From: Bacteroidales bacterium
GTDB lineage: Bacteria > Bacteroidota > Bacteroidia > Bacteroidales > UBA10428
Assembly: GCA_016926235.1 (NCBI GenBank)
Contig: JAFGOZ010000398.1
Coordinates: 1-59,794, forward strand
Reading direction: 5' to 3'
Length of the DNA stretch: 59,794 bases
Shown here: positions 1 through 9,973 of the stretch, one piece after another
Layout of the letters: every line of letters starts with the position of its first letter
How positions within the stretch are numbered: position 1 is the first letter of the stretch
Program-made: the position numbers and the translations under genes
The notes under the pieces: model-generated
Told to the model about the DNA's origin: nothing
The model's input: the letters and a program-made list of their open reading frames with translations, nothing else
Databases searched by the model: none

Positions 1-1677
1 GATGCCAACGGGAATTTGTTTACCCAGGATATCCCATCAGGAGGAACCTCTCCATGGAGTGTTTCCAGTCCAAATATTTACTATAATGTAACGGATGGGA
101 AGGTTGGTATTGGTATTATTGAGCCAACGGCGTATTTTCATTTATATGAAAACTTAAATACAAGCAGTAGTATCGTGGGTGGAAAAATACAAATAAACAA
201 TACAGGTTCGGGATCTGTAATAGGATTAAATGTAATTACTACTTCTTCGTATGAAGATGTGCCATTATATGGTGTTAAAGTACATGTTGAAAATACATCA
301 TATGATCCGGCTGAAGGACCAGAAAATATTTATGGCGGATACTTTATTGCAGACCCAAAAGAAACAGGAGGGGATAATGGGATGTCTTATGGTGTATATG
401 CTGAAGGTAATACGGCTATTGAGGGGATAGGGAAAGGATATGCTCCAACCGGAGTTTTGGGAAGTGGTTATAGAGGTGTTTATGGTATTGGAGCAGGAAC
501 GGGAGATAATTTTGGAGTCTTGGGATTTTCTTTAAATGGGAAAGCTATATGTGGTAATTCAACAAATGGTTATGCAGGATATTTTCAGGGGAAATCATAT
601 TTTTCTGAAAATGTGGGGATTGGAGTGTTAAATCCATCAGCTTGTCTGGATATAAGTAAGACTTACAATACAAGCAATACTAGCATAGGAACTAATATTC
701 AAATACAGAATACAAATTATGGTGGTATTACAGGTTTAAATATTAATGCTACATCTGGTGTGGATAATGATGCAAATATTTATTATGGGATAAAGGCTAG
801 TATGTCCTCAACAGATGATAATCTTGATGGTTTTTATTATGGAGGATATTTTACTTCTACTTTAACAAACACATGGGATGCAGGAGAATCATATGGGATT
901 TATGCAAAAGGTTATGATTATGGAATTTATACTGAAGCTACTGATCCCGAAGGTTTGGCAGCATATTTTAATGGCGACGCAAGTATTAACGGTGATTTAA
1001 TTATAACAGGTACAATCAAAAAACCCAACGGCCAACCCTATTCAGGTGTATGGAATACTGTGACAGGGGGTATTTACTATAACAGTAAAGTTGGCATCGG
1101 CACCGATGCCCCAAAAACCAACTTAAATGTTAAAAACACCTATGTTTCCAACACACAAACAAACTTTACCCAAAGTCTTACTAATGCCGGAATTCTAATT
1201 ACCACAACTTATACAGATGGAACTTTTACACCTGGACTATTTTGGTCGACGGATCATACTGCTGACCGACCTAAAGCAGGTATTTATCTTAAAGCAACAG
1301 GTACAGGTACATATATGTATTTAGGCACATCAGATGAATATGCTGTAGGGATAAAAAACAACGTAGTAATTACACCCGCCGGAACCCTCGAAGCCAAAGA
1401 AATAAAGGTAAAAGTGGAACCCGGCTCTGCCGCCGACTTTGTTTTTGAAGAAGATTACAACCTCCGCTCCCTGCAGGAAGTAGAAGCCTTTATTAAAGAA
1501 AACAAGCACCTGCCCGATGTAGCGCCTGCCAAAGATATGGAAGAGAACGGCGTAAACCTTTCCGAGCAAAACCAGCTACTCCTCCAAAAAATTGAGGAGC
1601 TTACGCTTTATATTATTGAGCAACAGAAGGAGATTGAGGGGTTGAAGGGGGAGATAAAGGAAATTAAGCAGAAATAA
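1..1677 (+). CDS. Tail-fibre-like surface protein, 5'-truncated by the window edge
   Basis: The frame is open from base 1, so the true start lies upstream; the first available start-like codon, a TTG at 16, is internal. The visible ~558 residues contain three repeats of a short motif, VGIG followed about five residues later by a hydrophobic patch (near residues 35, 205 and 365), typical of trimeric tail-fibre-like stalk proteins of Bacteroidota. The C-terminus carries the familiar HLPDVAPA segment followed by a heptad-like coiled coil rich in Glu, Lys and Leu (last ~50 residues), resembling the region that trimerises fibre proteins. No T9SS sorting domain or membrane anchor is visible. The first kilobase is markedly more AT-rich than the last 650 bases, suggesting a mosaic with a variable shaft and a conserved tail. 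A structural or adhesive surface role is inference. Confidence 0.7.
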   Translation, partial: DANGNLFTQDIPSGGTSPWSVSSPNIYYNVTDGKVGIGIIEPTAYFHLYENLNTSSSIVGGKIQINNTGSGSVIGLNVITTSSYEDVPLYGVKVHVENTSYDPAEGPENIYGGYFIADPKETGGDNGMSYGVYAEGNTAIEGIGKGYAPTGVLGSGYRGVYGIGAGTGDNFGVLGFSLNGKAICGNSTNGYAGYFQGKSYFSENVGIGVLNPSACLDISKTYNTSNTSIGTNIQIQNTNYGGITGLNINATSGVDNDANIYYGIKASMSSTDDNLDGFYYGGYFTSTLTNTWDAGESYGIYAKGYDYGIYTEATDPEGLAAYFNGDASINGDLIITGTIKKPNGQPYSGVWNTVTGGIYYNSKVGIGTDAPKTNLNVKNTYVSNTQTNFTQSLTNAGILITTTYTDGTFTPGLFWSTDHTADRPKAGIYLKATGTGTYMYLGTSDEYAVGIKNNVVITPAGTLEAKEIKVKVEPGSAADFVFEEDYNLRSLQEVEAFIKENKHLPDVAPAKDMEENGVNLSEQNQLLLQKIEELTLYIIEQQKEIEGLKGEIKEIKQK

Positions 1678-1695
1678 TTAAAATAAGTATTGATT

Positions 1696-2424
1696 ATGAA
1701 GGCAATATATATACAAATCATTTTGCTAATGATGATTCAATCTGTGTTGATTGGACAACAAGATACAACTAATAGAATAAAATATGATGCTGCTAGCAGA
1801 ATTTTAAGCTTTCCGGGTTCAGCAAAGAACATTATTCAAGTAAAAGAGGATGAAAGGGTAAATGTTTCTAATAATGGAAAGAAAGCGGCGGTATTAAAAC
1901 TAGCCAATCCTGGGATGAAAGAAACAACACTCGAAATTTATAACACAGATGATAAAATAAATCAAAGCTACAAAGTAAAACCTTTAAGCGATATTATAAT
2001 TTCTAATGATGGAAGATATGTTTTATATGGTTATGAACCAACAAATCAAGAAGCTTTAATCTCAAAGATAACAATGTATTCAAATACAGGAGAAGAATTG
2101 GAATTAATTAATAGATCGTTTGGAATTACGATTATTGGTTGTTTTTCGGACAAGAACAATTATTTAGTTTTTCTTGCTGATTCCGTACCGGATAATGGTC
2201 CTACAAAAACGGTTGAACTATATGTTTTTAACAATCAAAATAAATTACTTAATAGATATTCATTTACAGATTGGACAAGAGAGTCATACTTTATTAAACC
2301 TAAATTTAGTGATGATGAAGAAGAGATTCATCTTTTCCGTTATGATAATAAAAAGAATAAAGAAACATTAATTGTTAATGTTAATAATTACGAAATTAAA
2401 AAGGAATCTGGATGGAAACACTAA
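1696..2424 (+). CDS. Small exported protein of unknown function
   Basis: I do not recognise the family. The protein (242 residues from the ATG at 1696; an in-frame TTG at 1690 is less likely) begins with a clear signal peptide: a Lys, a long Ile/Leu/Met-rich core, then a likely cleavage after IGQ. The mature part is predicted to be mostly beta strand, with phrases such as ISNDGRYVLYGYE and FSDKNNYLVFLAD that recall the blades of WD40/TolB-like propellers. It is only 18 bp downstream of the fibre gene and its last 13 bp overlap the start of the giant gene that follows, so the genes are very probably co-transcribed. A partner role for one of the large surface proteins is inference. Confidence 0.6.
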   Translation: MKAIYIQIILLMMIQSVLIGQQDTTNRIKYDAASRILSFPGSAKNIIQVKEDERVNVSNNGKKAAVLKLANPGMKETTLEIYNTDDKINQSYKVKPLSDIIISNDGRYVLYGYEPTNQEALISKITMYSNTGEELELINRSFGITIIGCFSDKNNYLVFLADSVPDNGPTKTVELYVFNNQNKLLNRYSFTDWTRESYFIKPKFSDDEEEIHLFRYDNKKNKETLIVNVNNYEIKKESGWKH

Positions 2425-5400
2425 AAATCAATATTTCATTTATATTTATACTTTCATTATTTTTAATAAATAAAGGTATATCTCAAAACTGGCCAGCAAC
2501 AGTAAATGAAGTATGTGGTTCTTTTGGGACAAATGAAAATGCTTCATTCCATAATGGGATTGATATTGCAGGTACAGCTTGGACTAATGTTATTGCAATT
2601 GGAAATGGAGAAATAACTCAAGTTAACCAACAAAATAATTCAGTAAATATTTATATTGAACTTGATGTTAATAATGATAATTTAGCTAATGATGGAGTTT
2701 TTGCAGTTTATGTGCATTGTGAAGAATTACCAACTACCGATCCAAATTGGGTAGATATTTGGAATGGGAGTTATGGTTTGGGCTTTACTCCAGTGATAGG
2801 AACAAAAGTGACTCAAGGTCAGGTTTTTGCATGTATTGCACCAAGTGGATCCGGTGGTGCAGGAACAACATTTGATCATGTGCATTTTTCTTATCAAGAA
2901 GGGACAAATCCATTAGCTGACAGGGTTAATCCTCTTGATCAAACAGTAGCCTTTCCTATTGGTAATGAAGATCCTCCTGGTACAGGAGTTCCACCTCATT
3001 TTGGCCCTTTATTTATTAAACAACCATATAATTATGATAGTTATCAAGATTATACTTTACAACCTGATTTATTCGGTTGCGTAAAGATAATAAGGGATAT
3101 TAGTGATTATATGGGTCACGAGGAGCCAAATCCTTCTGGAAATGTTACATTAACAGATCCTGATGCGTGGGATTTGAATCCACCAAATACTTCAAGGATT
3201 CAAGGGATTACTTCTAGTCCATATATTGTTGAGTTTAGTGTTGAAGATGAAAATGGCAATCAGGTTTTTCCTATTGATAATAGTGGTACAGTATATGAAG
3301 CATATACGGTAAATAGTTTCCCAATTTTGAGTTTTTATCTTTTATTTGATGTCGACAAACCATCACCTGCAACTGTATCCCTTGAATATTTTTATTGTTA
3401 TGACCTGACTAATATTACCTCTGATGATAATAATATTACAATTACTCCTGAGGATAAGTATTGGAATACATGTTTAAAAGACGGAGAAGGATGGAATGGT
3501 AATACTGCTTCTCTTAATAGCGAAGCGGAGTTTTCGGATGGATTATATACAATAAAAATGTCAACTGAGGATTTAGTAAATTCACCTGTAGAGGAAGAAA
3601 TAGAAATGATAATTGATAACTTTGTACCTTTTGTTGAAAGGGTGGAGGTTTTATCAAATAACATAGAAATATATGAAGCACACTGGGATTTAGGCGTGTC
3701 TGATCTGACTTTAAGTAGTCCTGATGGCGATCCTGATAATAGTATTGTATCCCCAGCAAGTCCATATATTGATGTTGTAATTAAGATTTATTCAAGCGAG
3801 CCAATGACAGAAGTGAATATTACTGATATATCACCTCTTGATTGGCATCCGACATCGCCTACTAGTGTTAGTGCAGATAATAAAGTATGGACTTTTACTA
3901 TTCCAAACTCTCAGATTCCAAATGACGGATCAAAGGATGGTATTCAAATTATTTCAATCGAAGGAAGGGATTATGCTGATAATGAAATTCAAGCATATAA
4001 TGATTCAAAAACGTCCTATCGATTATATGAGATTCCAAAACGTGATTTAACTGCGGGAGCAACATATGGAAACTGGTCACCATCAAAAAATGATGGAGCT
4101 GATCAGATTCATCGTTTTGAAATACAAAGAACAGTAATAACTACAGGATTTAAATATGAACAGAAGGACAAAGACTATCCAAATCTTGTAAGTTTTACTG
4201 ACCTTTCTACTCCATCAGAAGAAATATATACACGTAGTTGGAATTTTGGTGATGGAAATACTTCACCTGATCCAAATAATCCAGAACCAGAACATCTATA
4301 TGATGATCCGGGAGAATATCATGTAAGCTTAACTGTAAATGGTTATTATACGTGGTCTGAGGATATTAAAGTACTACGAACAGATGAAATTCAATGTAAT
4401 TTTGACTATGATATCATTCCTGATGATGATTATTACTACGTAAACTTCAATGATAAATCAAAAGGATTGTTCTTGGAATATTTATGGACATTCTCTGGAG
4501 GTGATCCTTCCAGTTCACTTGTACAGAATCCAAGGCAAATTCAATTTGATAATAATAATTCCTTGAATCCTGTAACTTTATCATTGACAAATTATTATCT
4601 TTATTCTTCAACATGTAGTCAAACAATTTCATATAATCCTGCTACCGATCCTACCCTCATCCTCAATATGTGCCAGATTTCAGGCACCTATGAAGTGAGT
4701 TTTTGGCTGGCAGTAAACAATGCAGAAACCTATGACTATACGCTTGAATTTGGAGACGGGGCATCCACCGGGCTTGTTACCGGTCAAACTACCATGTCGG
4801 AAGAATTTCATTCGTACTATTCTGCTGGTACCTATACGGTAAAGGTTACCTATACGGCTCATAACGCAGGAAATACTATAACAAAGGAAAGATATGCCGA
4901 TCTGGTTGTTTCTTCATCTCAGCTTACAGTTATCACCTCTGCAATGGGTACAGGTTCATGTCCCGGCTACCAGGTGGGTGAGCAAATTAATTTTTCGGCA
5001 ACCGTTACGGGGGGTGATGGTTCTCCGTACTTTTATACCTGGGTTGTATATTCTTCTTCCTCAGGTGAGTATTTGGGTTCAAAACAGGGATATAGTGCTA
5101 CCATTCCTGCATATGCATATACTTTTCTGGAAGCAGGTGATTACTTTGTTGATCTGTTTGTCTCAAACAGGGGTATAACGGGCAGAAGCATAACAAGTGT
5201 GAGTATTGTGGAACCTGTACAATGTATTGAAGCTGGTATAGATGAGGTCACGTCGGGTCAGATTATTGATGTATGTATTGGATCAAGTGCAATATTTAAT
5301 GCGTATTATACATATGGAAACTGTTCCTGGATGCCACCTGAGGAATTAATACCAAACCAAATAGCATGGTATCTAGATGATGATCCTGATCCTATTTCAT

Positions 5401-7754
5401 CAAAACCAATTACCGACGGTATACCTTCAGGAGAGGACTTAGAGGCTTATATATATTTTGAGACTGATCTGGGAGTTGGACTTCATACTTTACGAATGGA
5501 TATGTGGAATGATAAATCCCATGATAATGAATGTTATTCTTTCTTTCGTAGTGATGAAGTAATTCTGAATTTCAGGGATGATATGTTAAGTTTTGTAATT
5601 ACTCCTCCGTATAATGAGAGAGTTGGATATAATGAGATCCGTAATAAGAACGAATGGTATCCCCGTACCTATCCAACAGGATATTTACAGGCTACTGGCC
5701 GATATGAAGATGCTCATTGTATACTATCAACTGATGATCCATGGATTAGAATAGAAGATACTGAAATGGATGCATGGCCTGAAAGGGAACGAGGAATGTA
5801 TTTTGGTTATGAAGAAAATACAACTAATGCAGGTCGGATAGGTTCTGTTGATATTCATTGTACCAATTGTGATTATAATGCTGATCAAACATTTTATTTT
5901 TACCAGATGTCGGCTGCGGGCGCACCTATACAGACAGTTAATGCCGGAGTCGATGGTAATAACAGTGATTTTTTGGGTTATTCCGTTGCAGTTGATGGGA
6001 ATTATGCTATTGCAGGGGCACCCGGAGATAATCATACAATATTACTCCCTGATAATAGAGGATCGGCATACATTTTTAAGAAAAACGACATTGGGGAATG
6101 GGAGAAGATAAAACGGGTAAGATGGCTTTCAAGTAATAATGATGATAACTTTGGGACTTCAGTGGATATTGACGGGGATTATGCTGTTGTTGGTGCCGTT
6201 GGTGCCAATGGGAATGTGGGTGCAGGCTATGTGCTTTATAAATATGAAGGAGGAACAGATGAATGGGGTATTATAGCCAAACTTGCACCCAATACAACAG
6301 ATAAAGGAAGGGCCGGACAATCTATAGCCATTTCAGGGAATACGGTAGTAATAGGAGCACCGTATTCTGACATTGATGGCAATAATGCCGGTCGGGCATA
6401 TATTTTTGAACGTCCCGCAGGCGGTTGGCAGTCTGCTAGTTTACATAACGAAACAAAAATACTGACTGCATCGGATGCAGGGGCCGATAAAACGTTTGGG
6501 TTTTCCGTTTCAATTGACAGAGATGATATTATTGTGGGTTCACCAGGTGCCGGCAAAGGTTATTTCTTTAGCAGGAATCAAGGAGGTAGTAATAATTGGG
6601 GGCAAGTGTTCACTTCTTATAATCAAAACGGCTCTGGTAGAGCTGTATGTATTAAAAATGAAGAGGCTATAATATCTCATTACCCACAAAGTGGCAGCGT
6701 AAGAGAGGGGGGCTTTTTTGTTTATAAAAAGGAAAATGGAACCTGGACTTATAAACAGGGTGATAATTCAAATTATTACTGTAATGGGAGTACACTTGGT
6801 TTATTTAATGACGATTTTGGCAAGGAAGTTTCTTGCTGGAATAGTGAATTTATAGTTAGTGCGCCCGATATGAATATTACTACGGGCGATTGTCCTCCAA
6901 ATCTGCCCGATTGGGGTGTTGGAGCTGGATGGACAAGGCATTATTATCCTTATGAATCACAAGGTCAAATATTATACAGTAATGATTTTATACTTCCTAT
7001 CCTTTCTAGTTCATATTATAGATTATATTCAAATGATCATTTTGGATCTTCAGTTGATATGGATGGGTCACATATAATAAATGGCATACCTTACCGTAAT
7101 GCTGAAGCAGATGATGATGGTGAAATTTATATTTATAATTATCGACCAGGTATATTTCCAAATCCATGTGAGGATGTCATTGATGAAACAAACACTACTT
7201 TATTGGCATTAGATTATGGTACTATAAAGGCAGGATCAATCTCACTTGGAGGAGGCGGGTATAATTTTATTGTGGGAAGCTCAACAACAGTTACCTACGA
7301 AAGCGCTGAAGTTACCCTGAAACCAGGATTTAACGCCCAACCGGGTAGTGGTTTTACTGCAACTTCCATGGATTGCACGGCTCCCTTCTTTATTGAAATG
7401 TCATCAGCAGAACTACATGATGATAATACCATAAAGGAACTTACTGTAAATGATACTCCTGATGATGCTGTTGTTACTACAGACGGAGAATATGTACTAA
7501 GGTATTATAACGAAAACTATATATACCTATGGATAAAATTCTCAGATGAGAATTCAAATGAAGTTCAAATAACAGTATATAATGCAGAGGGTAAGAGCAT
7601 GTATAAAGAAAAGGCGGCGGATAAAACGGTATTTAAAATACCCATACACGAATATCCGGGAGGAATGTATAAAATTGAAGCTACCCGGAGTGGCAAATCA
7701 TTTATAAATTATTTTCGTCAAATTGAAAAACCCACTACAGATGAAGAAGAGTAA
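2412..7754 (+). CDS. Giant T9SS-secreted protein: M23-peptidase-like domain, PKD domains, FG-GAP-like propeller
   Basis: A 1780-residue exported protein. A signal peptide (residues 1-25, cleavage after ISQ) is followed by an M23/LytM-like fold with apparently intact zinc-site residues: HNGID (His47, Asp51), His102 in YVHCE and HVH (His156, His158). The central region contains PKD-type Ig domains recognised by WNFGDGN (about residue 615) and LEFGDG (about 780). Residues ~1175-1580 hold FG-GAP-like blades with repeated GYSVAVDG, GTSVDIDG and FGFSVSIDR cores, forming a beta-propeller. Residues ~1600-1650 match the LKPGFNAQPGSGF-type motif common in Bacteroidota surface proteins, and the last ~80 residues are a T9SS type A sorting domain. 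It overlaps both neighbours. A peptidoglycan- or protein-directed peptidase or adhesin is plausible; catalytic activity is not shown by sequence. Confidence 0.8.
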   Translation: METLKINISFIFILSLFLINKGISQNWPATVNEVCGSFGTNENASFHNGIDIAGTAWTNVIAIGNGEITQVNQQNNSVNIYIELDVNNDNLANDGVFAVYVHCEELPTTDPNWVDIWNGSYGLGFTPVIGTKVTQGQVFACIAPSGSGGAGTTFDHVHFSYQEGTNPLADRVNPLDQTVAFPIGNEDPPGTGVPPHFGPLFIKQPYNYDSYQDYTLQPDLFGCVKIIRDISDYMGHEEPNPSGNVTLTDPDAWDLNPPNTSRIQGITSSPYIVEFSVEDENGNQVFPIDNSGTVYEAYTVNSFPILSFYLLFDVDKPSPATVSLEYFYCYDLTNITSDDNNITITPEDKYWNTCLKDGEGWNGNTASLNSEAEFSDGLYTIKMSTEDLVNSPVEEEIEMIIDNFVPFVERVEVLSNNIEIYEAHWDLGVSDLTLSSPDGDPDNSIVSPASPYIDVVIKIYSSEPMTEVNITDISPLDWHPTSPTSVSADNKVWTFTIPNSQIPNDGSKDGIQIISIEGRDYADNEIQAYNDSKTSYRLYEIPKRDLTAGATYGNWSPSKNDGADQIHRFEIQRTVITTGFKYEQKDKDYPNLVSFTDLSTPSEEIYTRSWNFGDGNTSPDPNNPEPEHLYDDPGEYHVSLTVNGYYTWSEDIKVLRTDEIQCNFDYDIIPDDDYYYVNFNDKSKGLFLEYLWTFSGGDPSSSLVQNPRQIQFDNNNSLNPVTLSLTNYYLYSSTCSQTISYNPATDPTLILNMCQISGTYEVSFWLAVNNAETYDYTLEFGDGASTGLVTGQTTMSEEFHSYYSAGTYTVKVTYTAHNAGNTITKERYADLVVSSSQLTVITSAMGTGSCPGYQVGEQINFSATVTGGDGSPYFYTWVVYSSSSGEYLGSKQGYSATIPAYAYTFLEAGDYFVDLFVSNRGITGRSITSVSIVEPVQCIEAGIDEVTSGQIIDVCIGSSAIFNAYYTYGNCSWMPPEELIPNQIAWYLDDDPDPISSKPITDGIPSGEDLEAYIYFETDLGVGLHTLRMDMWNDKSHDNECYSFFRSDEVILNFRDDMLSFVITPPYNERVGYNEIRNKNEWYPRTYPTGYLQATGRYEDAHCILSTDDPWIRIEDTEMDAWPERERGMYFGYEENTTNAGRIGSVDIHCTNCDYNADQTFYFYQMSAAGAPIQTVNAGVDGNNSDFLGYSVAVDGNYAIAGAPGDNHTILLPDNRGSAYIFKKNDIGEWEKIKRVRWLSSNNDDNFGTSVDIDGDYAVVGAVGANGNVGAGYVLYKYEGGTDEWGIIAKLAPNTTDKGRAGQSIAISGNTVVIGAPYSDIDGNNAGRAYIFERPAGGWQSASLHNETKILTASDAGADKTFGFSVSIDRDDIIVGSPGAGKGYFFSRNQGGSNNWGQVFTSYNQNGSGRAVCIKNEEAIISHYPQSGSVREGGFFVYKKENGTWTYKQGDNSNYYCNGSTLGLFNDDFGKEVSCWNSEFIVSAPDMNITTGDCPPNLPDWGVGAGWTRHYYPYESQGQILYSNDFILPILSSSYYRLYSNDHFGSSVDMDGSHIINGIPYRNAEADDDGEIYIYNYRPGIFPNPCEDVIDETNTTLLALDYGTIKAGSISLGGGGYNFIVGSSTTVTYESAEVTLKPGFNAQPGSGFTATSMDCTAPFFIEMSSAELHDDNTIKELTVNDTPDDAVVTTDGEYVLRYYNENYIYLWIKFSDENSNEVQITVYNAEGKSMYKEKAADKTVFKIPIHEYPGGMYKIEATRSGKSFINYFRQIEKPTTDEEE

Positions 7755-9393
7755 TTTAATACTATATAGTCTGCTTTTCAGTATATGCCAATGGTCATAT
7801 TCTCAAAAGCTGATATCGGAATGGGCAATCTCAGCAGGTGGTCCTGATGCCGATGGTTGTCAGGCAATTACAATGGATTCCTATGGAAACCTGATTGTAA
7901 CCGGATATTTTCAGTCAAAAGCAAAGTTTGGGTCACATGTACTGCAACCTTTTGGAGATACGGATATATTTTTAGCAAAGTATAGTAATAACGGGAAATT
8001 ATTATGGGTTAAGAATTTTGGCAGTATGTTTACCAAAAATATCACCATCACCGAATCCGGTAATGACGTTGCTGTGGATAGTAAAGATAATATGTATGTT
8101 GTGGGGAGGTTTGCTGAAGCAGCTAGTTTTATGGATACTACTATAAAATCTGCGGGTGGTTATGATATCTTTTTTGCCAAGCTGGATAAAGATGGGAATT
8201 TGGAATGGGTGGAAGGTATTGGTAATCATATGTACGATGTTTCCAATTCAATTTTTATTGATGGGAATGATAATATATACCTTTCAGGTACTTCCCAGGG
8301 TACTCTTATGCTGGGTAATTATTTAATGAGTACTATTGGAACAAATGCTTTTATTGCAAAGTATAGTTCTGATGGAAATATCCAATGGGTGAAGCATATG
8401 CAGATGAAAGGTAATGCTGAGATAAGTGAGATAACCGGTAATGACAAGTTCGTATATGTAGCTGGATTTTTTGAAAAGGATTTAATATTTGAAGATAAAA
8501 GATTAGAAAGTAGTGGTGACAGGGATATGTTTCTGGCAAAACTTACCAGCGAAGGCAGTCTGGTATGGGTAACTCATTCCGATGAATGTACAAGAGCTAA
8601 AGCAAATACCATGTGTTTGAAAGATAATGATATTTATCTTACTGGCAGTTATAATAAATGGCTTTCTATGGGGGATAAAAAAATAATGTCGGAAGGTAAG
8701 GATGACGTTTTTGTAGTAAAATACTCAGATGATGGTCAGGTTGCTTGGTTAAAGTCCATCGGAGGCCCGGGTCAGGATATTGCAAATGCTATTTCCATAT
8801 TGGGTTCTAATGGATGTTTAATCTCAGGTATGTACAGCGATCAATTATTTCTGGGTGACACAACTATGGAATCAAATGGATTGGAGGACTTGTTTATTAT
8901 AAATATAGATTTATCAGGGAAAACCCAATGGGCAATGTCCTTTGGAAGTACTTTACAGGATCGTTTAATGGATGTGATTGTAGACAAAAGCAACGATATA
9001 ATTCTTACAGGTTTCATGAGAGAGAGCATGTTGTTTGATAATATTATCCTGAATTCGAATGGAGGTTCTGATATCTTTATAGGTAAATTAATGAATTATC
9101 AGAATGAGATTCAAAGTACTGATAATTTCTTAGCGGATGATGAAATTACAGAATTTGAGTTGTATCCAAATCCTTGTAAAGGAAATTTTTCAATTTATAC
9201 GAATACTGAGTTTTTAGAAGAAATAAAATACTTTGAGATCCGCAATGCACTTGGCGAATCCGTTAAAATAATTAAGAAATCCGCGGGTAATAAAATAACG
9301 GTTAATATCTCCAACTTTCCCAATGGTGTATATTTCATTGAAGCTGTTACAAACGATGATGATGTGTATAGCCGTAAGCTGGTGAAGTTGTAA
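7741..9393 (+). CDS. SBBP-repeat beta-propeller protein with T9SS sorting domain
   Basis: The start is the ATG at 7741, which opens a proper signal peptide (KKSNLILYSLLFS, cleavage near SYSQ); an in-frame TTG at 7723 would add a poor N-terminus. The mature protein is built of about seven repeats of roughly 60 residues, each containing a phrase like VTGYFQ, followed by FLAKYS, then G.L.WVK, the signature of SBBP (seven-bladed beta-propeller) repeats. The last ~75 residues, beginning FELYPNPCKGNF and ending in a Lys-rich strand, are a T9SS type A sorting domain, so the protein is exported across the outer membrane and probably anchored to surface lipopolysaccharide. The gene overlaps the preceding one by 14 bp, implying coupled translation. 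Ligand and role are unknown. Confidence 0.8.
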   Translation: MKKSNLILYSLLFSICQWSYSQKLISEWAISAGGPDADGCQAITMDSYGNLIVTGYFQSKAKFGSHVLQPFGDTDIFLAKYSNNGKLLWVKNFGSMFTKNITITESGNDVAVDSKDNMYVVGRFAEAASFMDTTIKSAGGYDIFFAKLDKDGNLEWVEGIGNHMYDVSNSIFIDGNDNIYLSGTSQGTLMLGNYLMSTIGTNAFIAKYSSDGNIQWVKHMQMKGNAEISEITGNDKFVYVAGFFEKDLIFEDKRLESSGDRDMFLAKLTSEGSLVWVTHSDECTRAKANTMCLKDNDIYLTGSYNKWLSMGDKKIMSEGKDDVFVVKYSDDGQVAWLKSIGGPGQDIANAISILGSNGCLISGMYSDQLFLGDTTMESNGLEDLFIINIDLSGKTQWAMSFGSTLQDRLMDVIVDKSNDIILTGFMRESMLFDNIILNSNGGSDIFIGKLMNYQNEIQSTDNFLADDEITEFELYPNPCKGNFSIYTNTEFLEEIKYFEIRNALGESVKIIKKSAGNKITVNISNFPNGVYFIEAVTNDDDVYSRKLVKL

Positions 9394-9420
9394 ATAGTAG
9401 ATAAACCAAACAACAACGAA

Positions 9421-9448
9421 CGTCATCCTGAACTTGCTTCAGAATCTC
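9421..9448. repeat. Dispersed GTCATCCTGAAC-type palindromic repeat
   Basis: The sequence GTCATCCTGAAC, a short spacer, then CTTCAGAATCTC forms an imperfect hairpin. From memory this resembles a short repeat scattered between genes in many Bacteroidota. It sits just after the last T9SS gene and could act as a transcript-end hairpin, though no T tract follows. Confidence 0.4.
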
Positions 9449-9471
9449 AAGCAAACGGCACCAACCCAGCC

Positions 9472-9573
9472 ATGAAAACCGCCTGCATCTGCATCCTCCA
9501 CAACAAAAACCGCACTACCCTTTTTATAGGAGCCACCAACAATATCCAGAGGAGGATACTGGAATATAAGTGA
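9472..9573 (+). pseudogene. GIY-YIG endonuclease gene fragment 1 (5' part only)
   Basis: An ATG opens 33 codons whose product (ILHNKNRTTLFIGATNNIQRR) matches the first third of small GIY-YIG endonucleases, but a TGA follows immediately after the EYK that should lead into the catalytic Arg-containing region. The sequence after the stop does not continue the family. It matches fragments at 10343 and 11595; fragments 1 and 3 share the same ATAAGTGAGGATTT end, so they derive from one already truncated copy. Confidence 0.7.
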
Positions 9574-9697
9574 GGATTTTATATTAAGAGTCAACTTATT
9601 TTTTGCTGAATATATTATTTAAAGAGGAAGGTGTTCTTAAAAATGAGATCGATAAATATCATCCGTTAAACTAAAACAAAATAACAGAAATAATCGT

Positions 9698-9705
9698 TAC
9701 CTTTG
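9698..9705 (+). promoter_or_regulatory. -7 box of the first toxin-antitoxin operon
   Basis: TACCTTTG fits the Bacteroidetes -7 consensus TAnnTTTG exactly. It lies 25 bases before the ATG at 9731, which favours that start over the ATG at 9716. No clear -33 TTTG is visible. Confidence 0.5.
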
Positions 9706-9730
9706 TAGTAGCACAATGGAATTTAAAATC

Positions 9731-9973
9731 ATGAATACAGCACAAATAAAACAAAAGCTCCATGATTATATTGACCATGCAGACGAAACATTTTTAAAAA
9801 TGGTACATGCCATGAGTAAAGAATACAAATCACCTGTAGTTGGTTTTAATATAGATGGTTCACCAATTACCCAACAAGATCTTAAAGCCAGGGTTAAAGC
9901 AGCTTCAAAACGAGTGAAAGCAGGAAAGTATACCACCCAGGAGGAACTTGAAAAGGAGATCGAAAATTGGTAG
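9731..9973 (+). CDS. Antitoxin of a RelE/ParE-type module
   Basis: An 80-residue helical, charged protein; an upstream in-frame ATG at 9716 would add five residues. It has the layout of Bacteroidota antitoxins paired with ParE/RelE toxins: an N-terminal helical segment (KQKLHDYIDHADETFLKMV) and a C-terminal basic/acidic helix that would wrap the toxin (TTQEELEKEIENW). The toxin gene starts inside its last codons (overlap 7 bp), which is the normal order. It would neutralise the toxin and repress the shared promoter at 9698. It is the only TA pair here on the plus strand. Confidence 0.75.
   Translation: MNTAQIKQKLHDYIDHADETFLKMVHAMSKEYKSPVVGFNIDGSPITQQDLKARVKAASKRVKAGKYTTQEELEKEIENW

Noticed and set aside
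9421..9448. Riboswitch or attenuator after the SBBP gene
   Set aside because: Only a short imperfect hairpin of a dispersed repeat type, with no T tract and no downstream gene to regulate.
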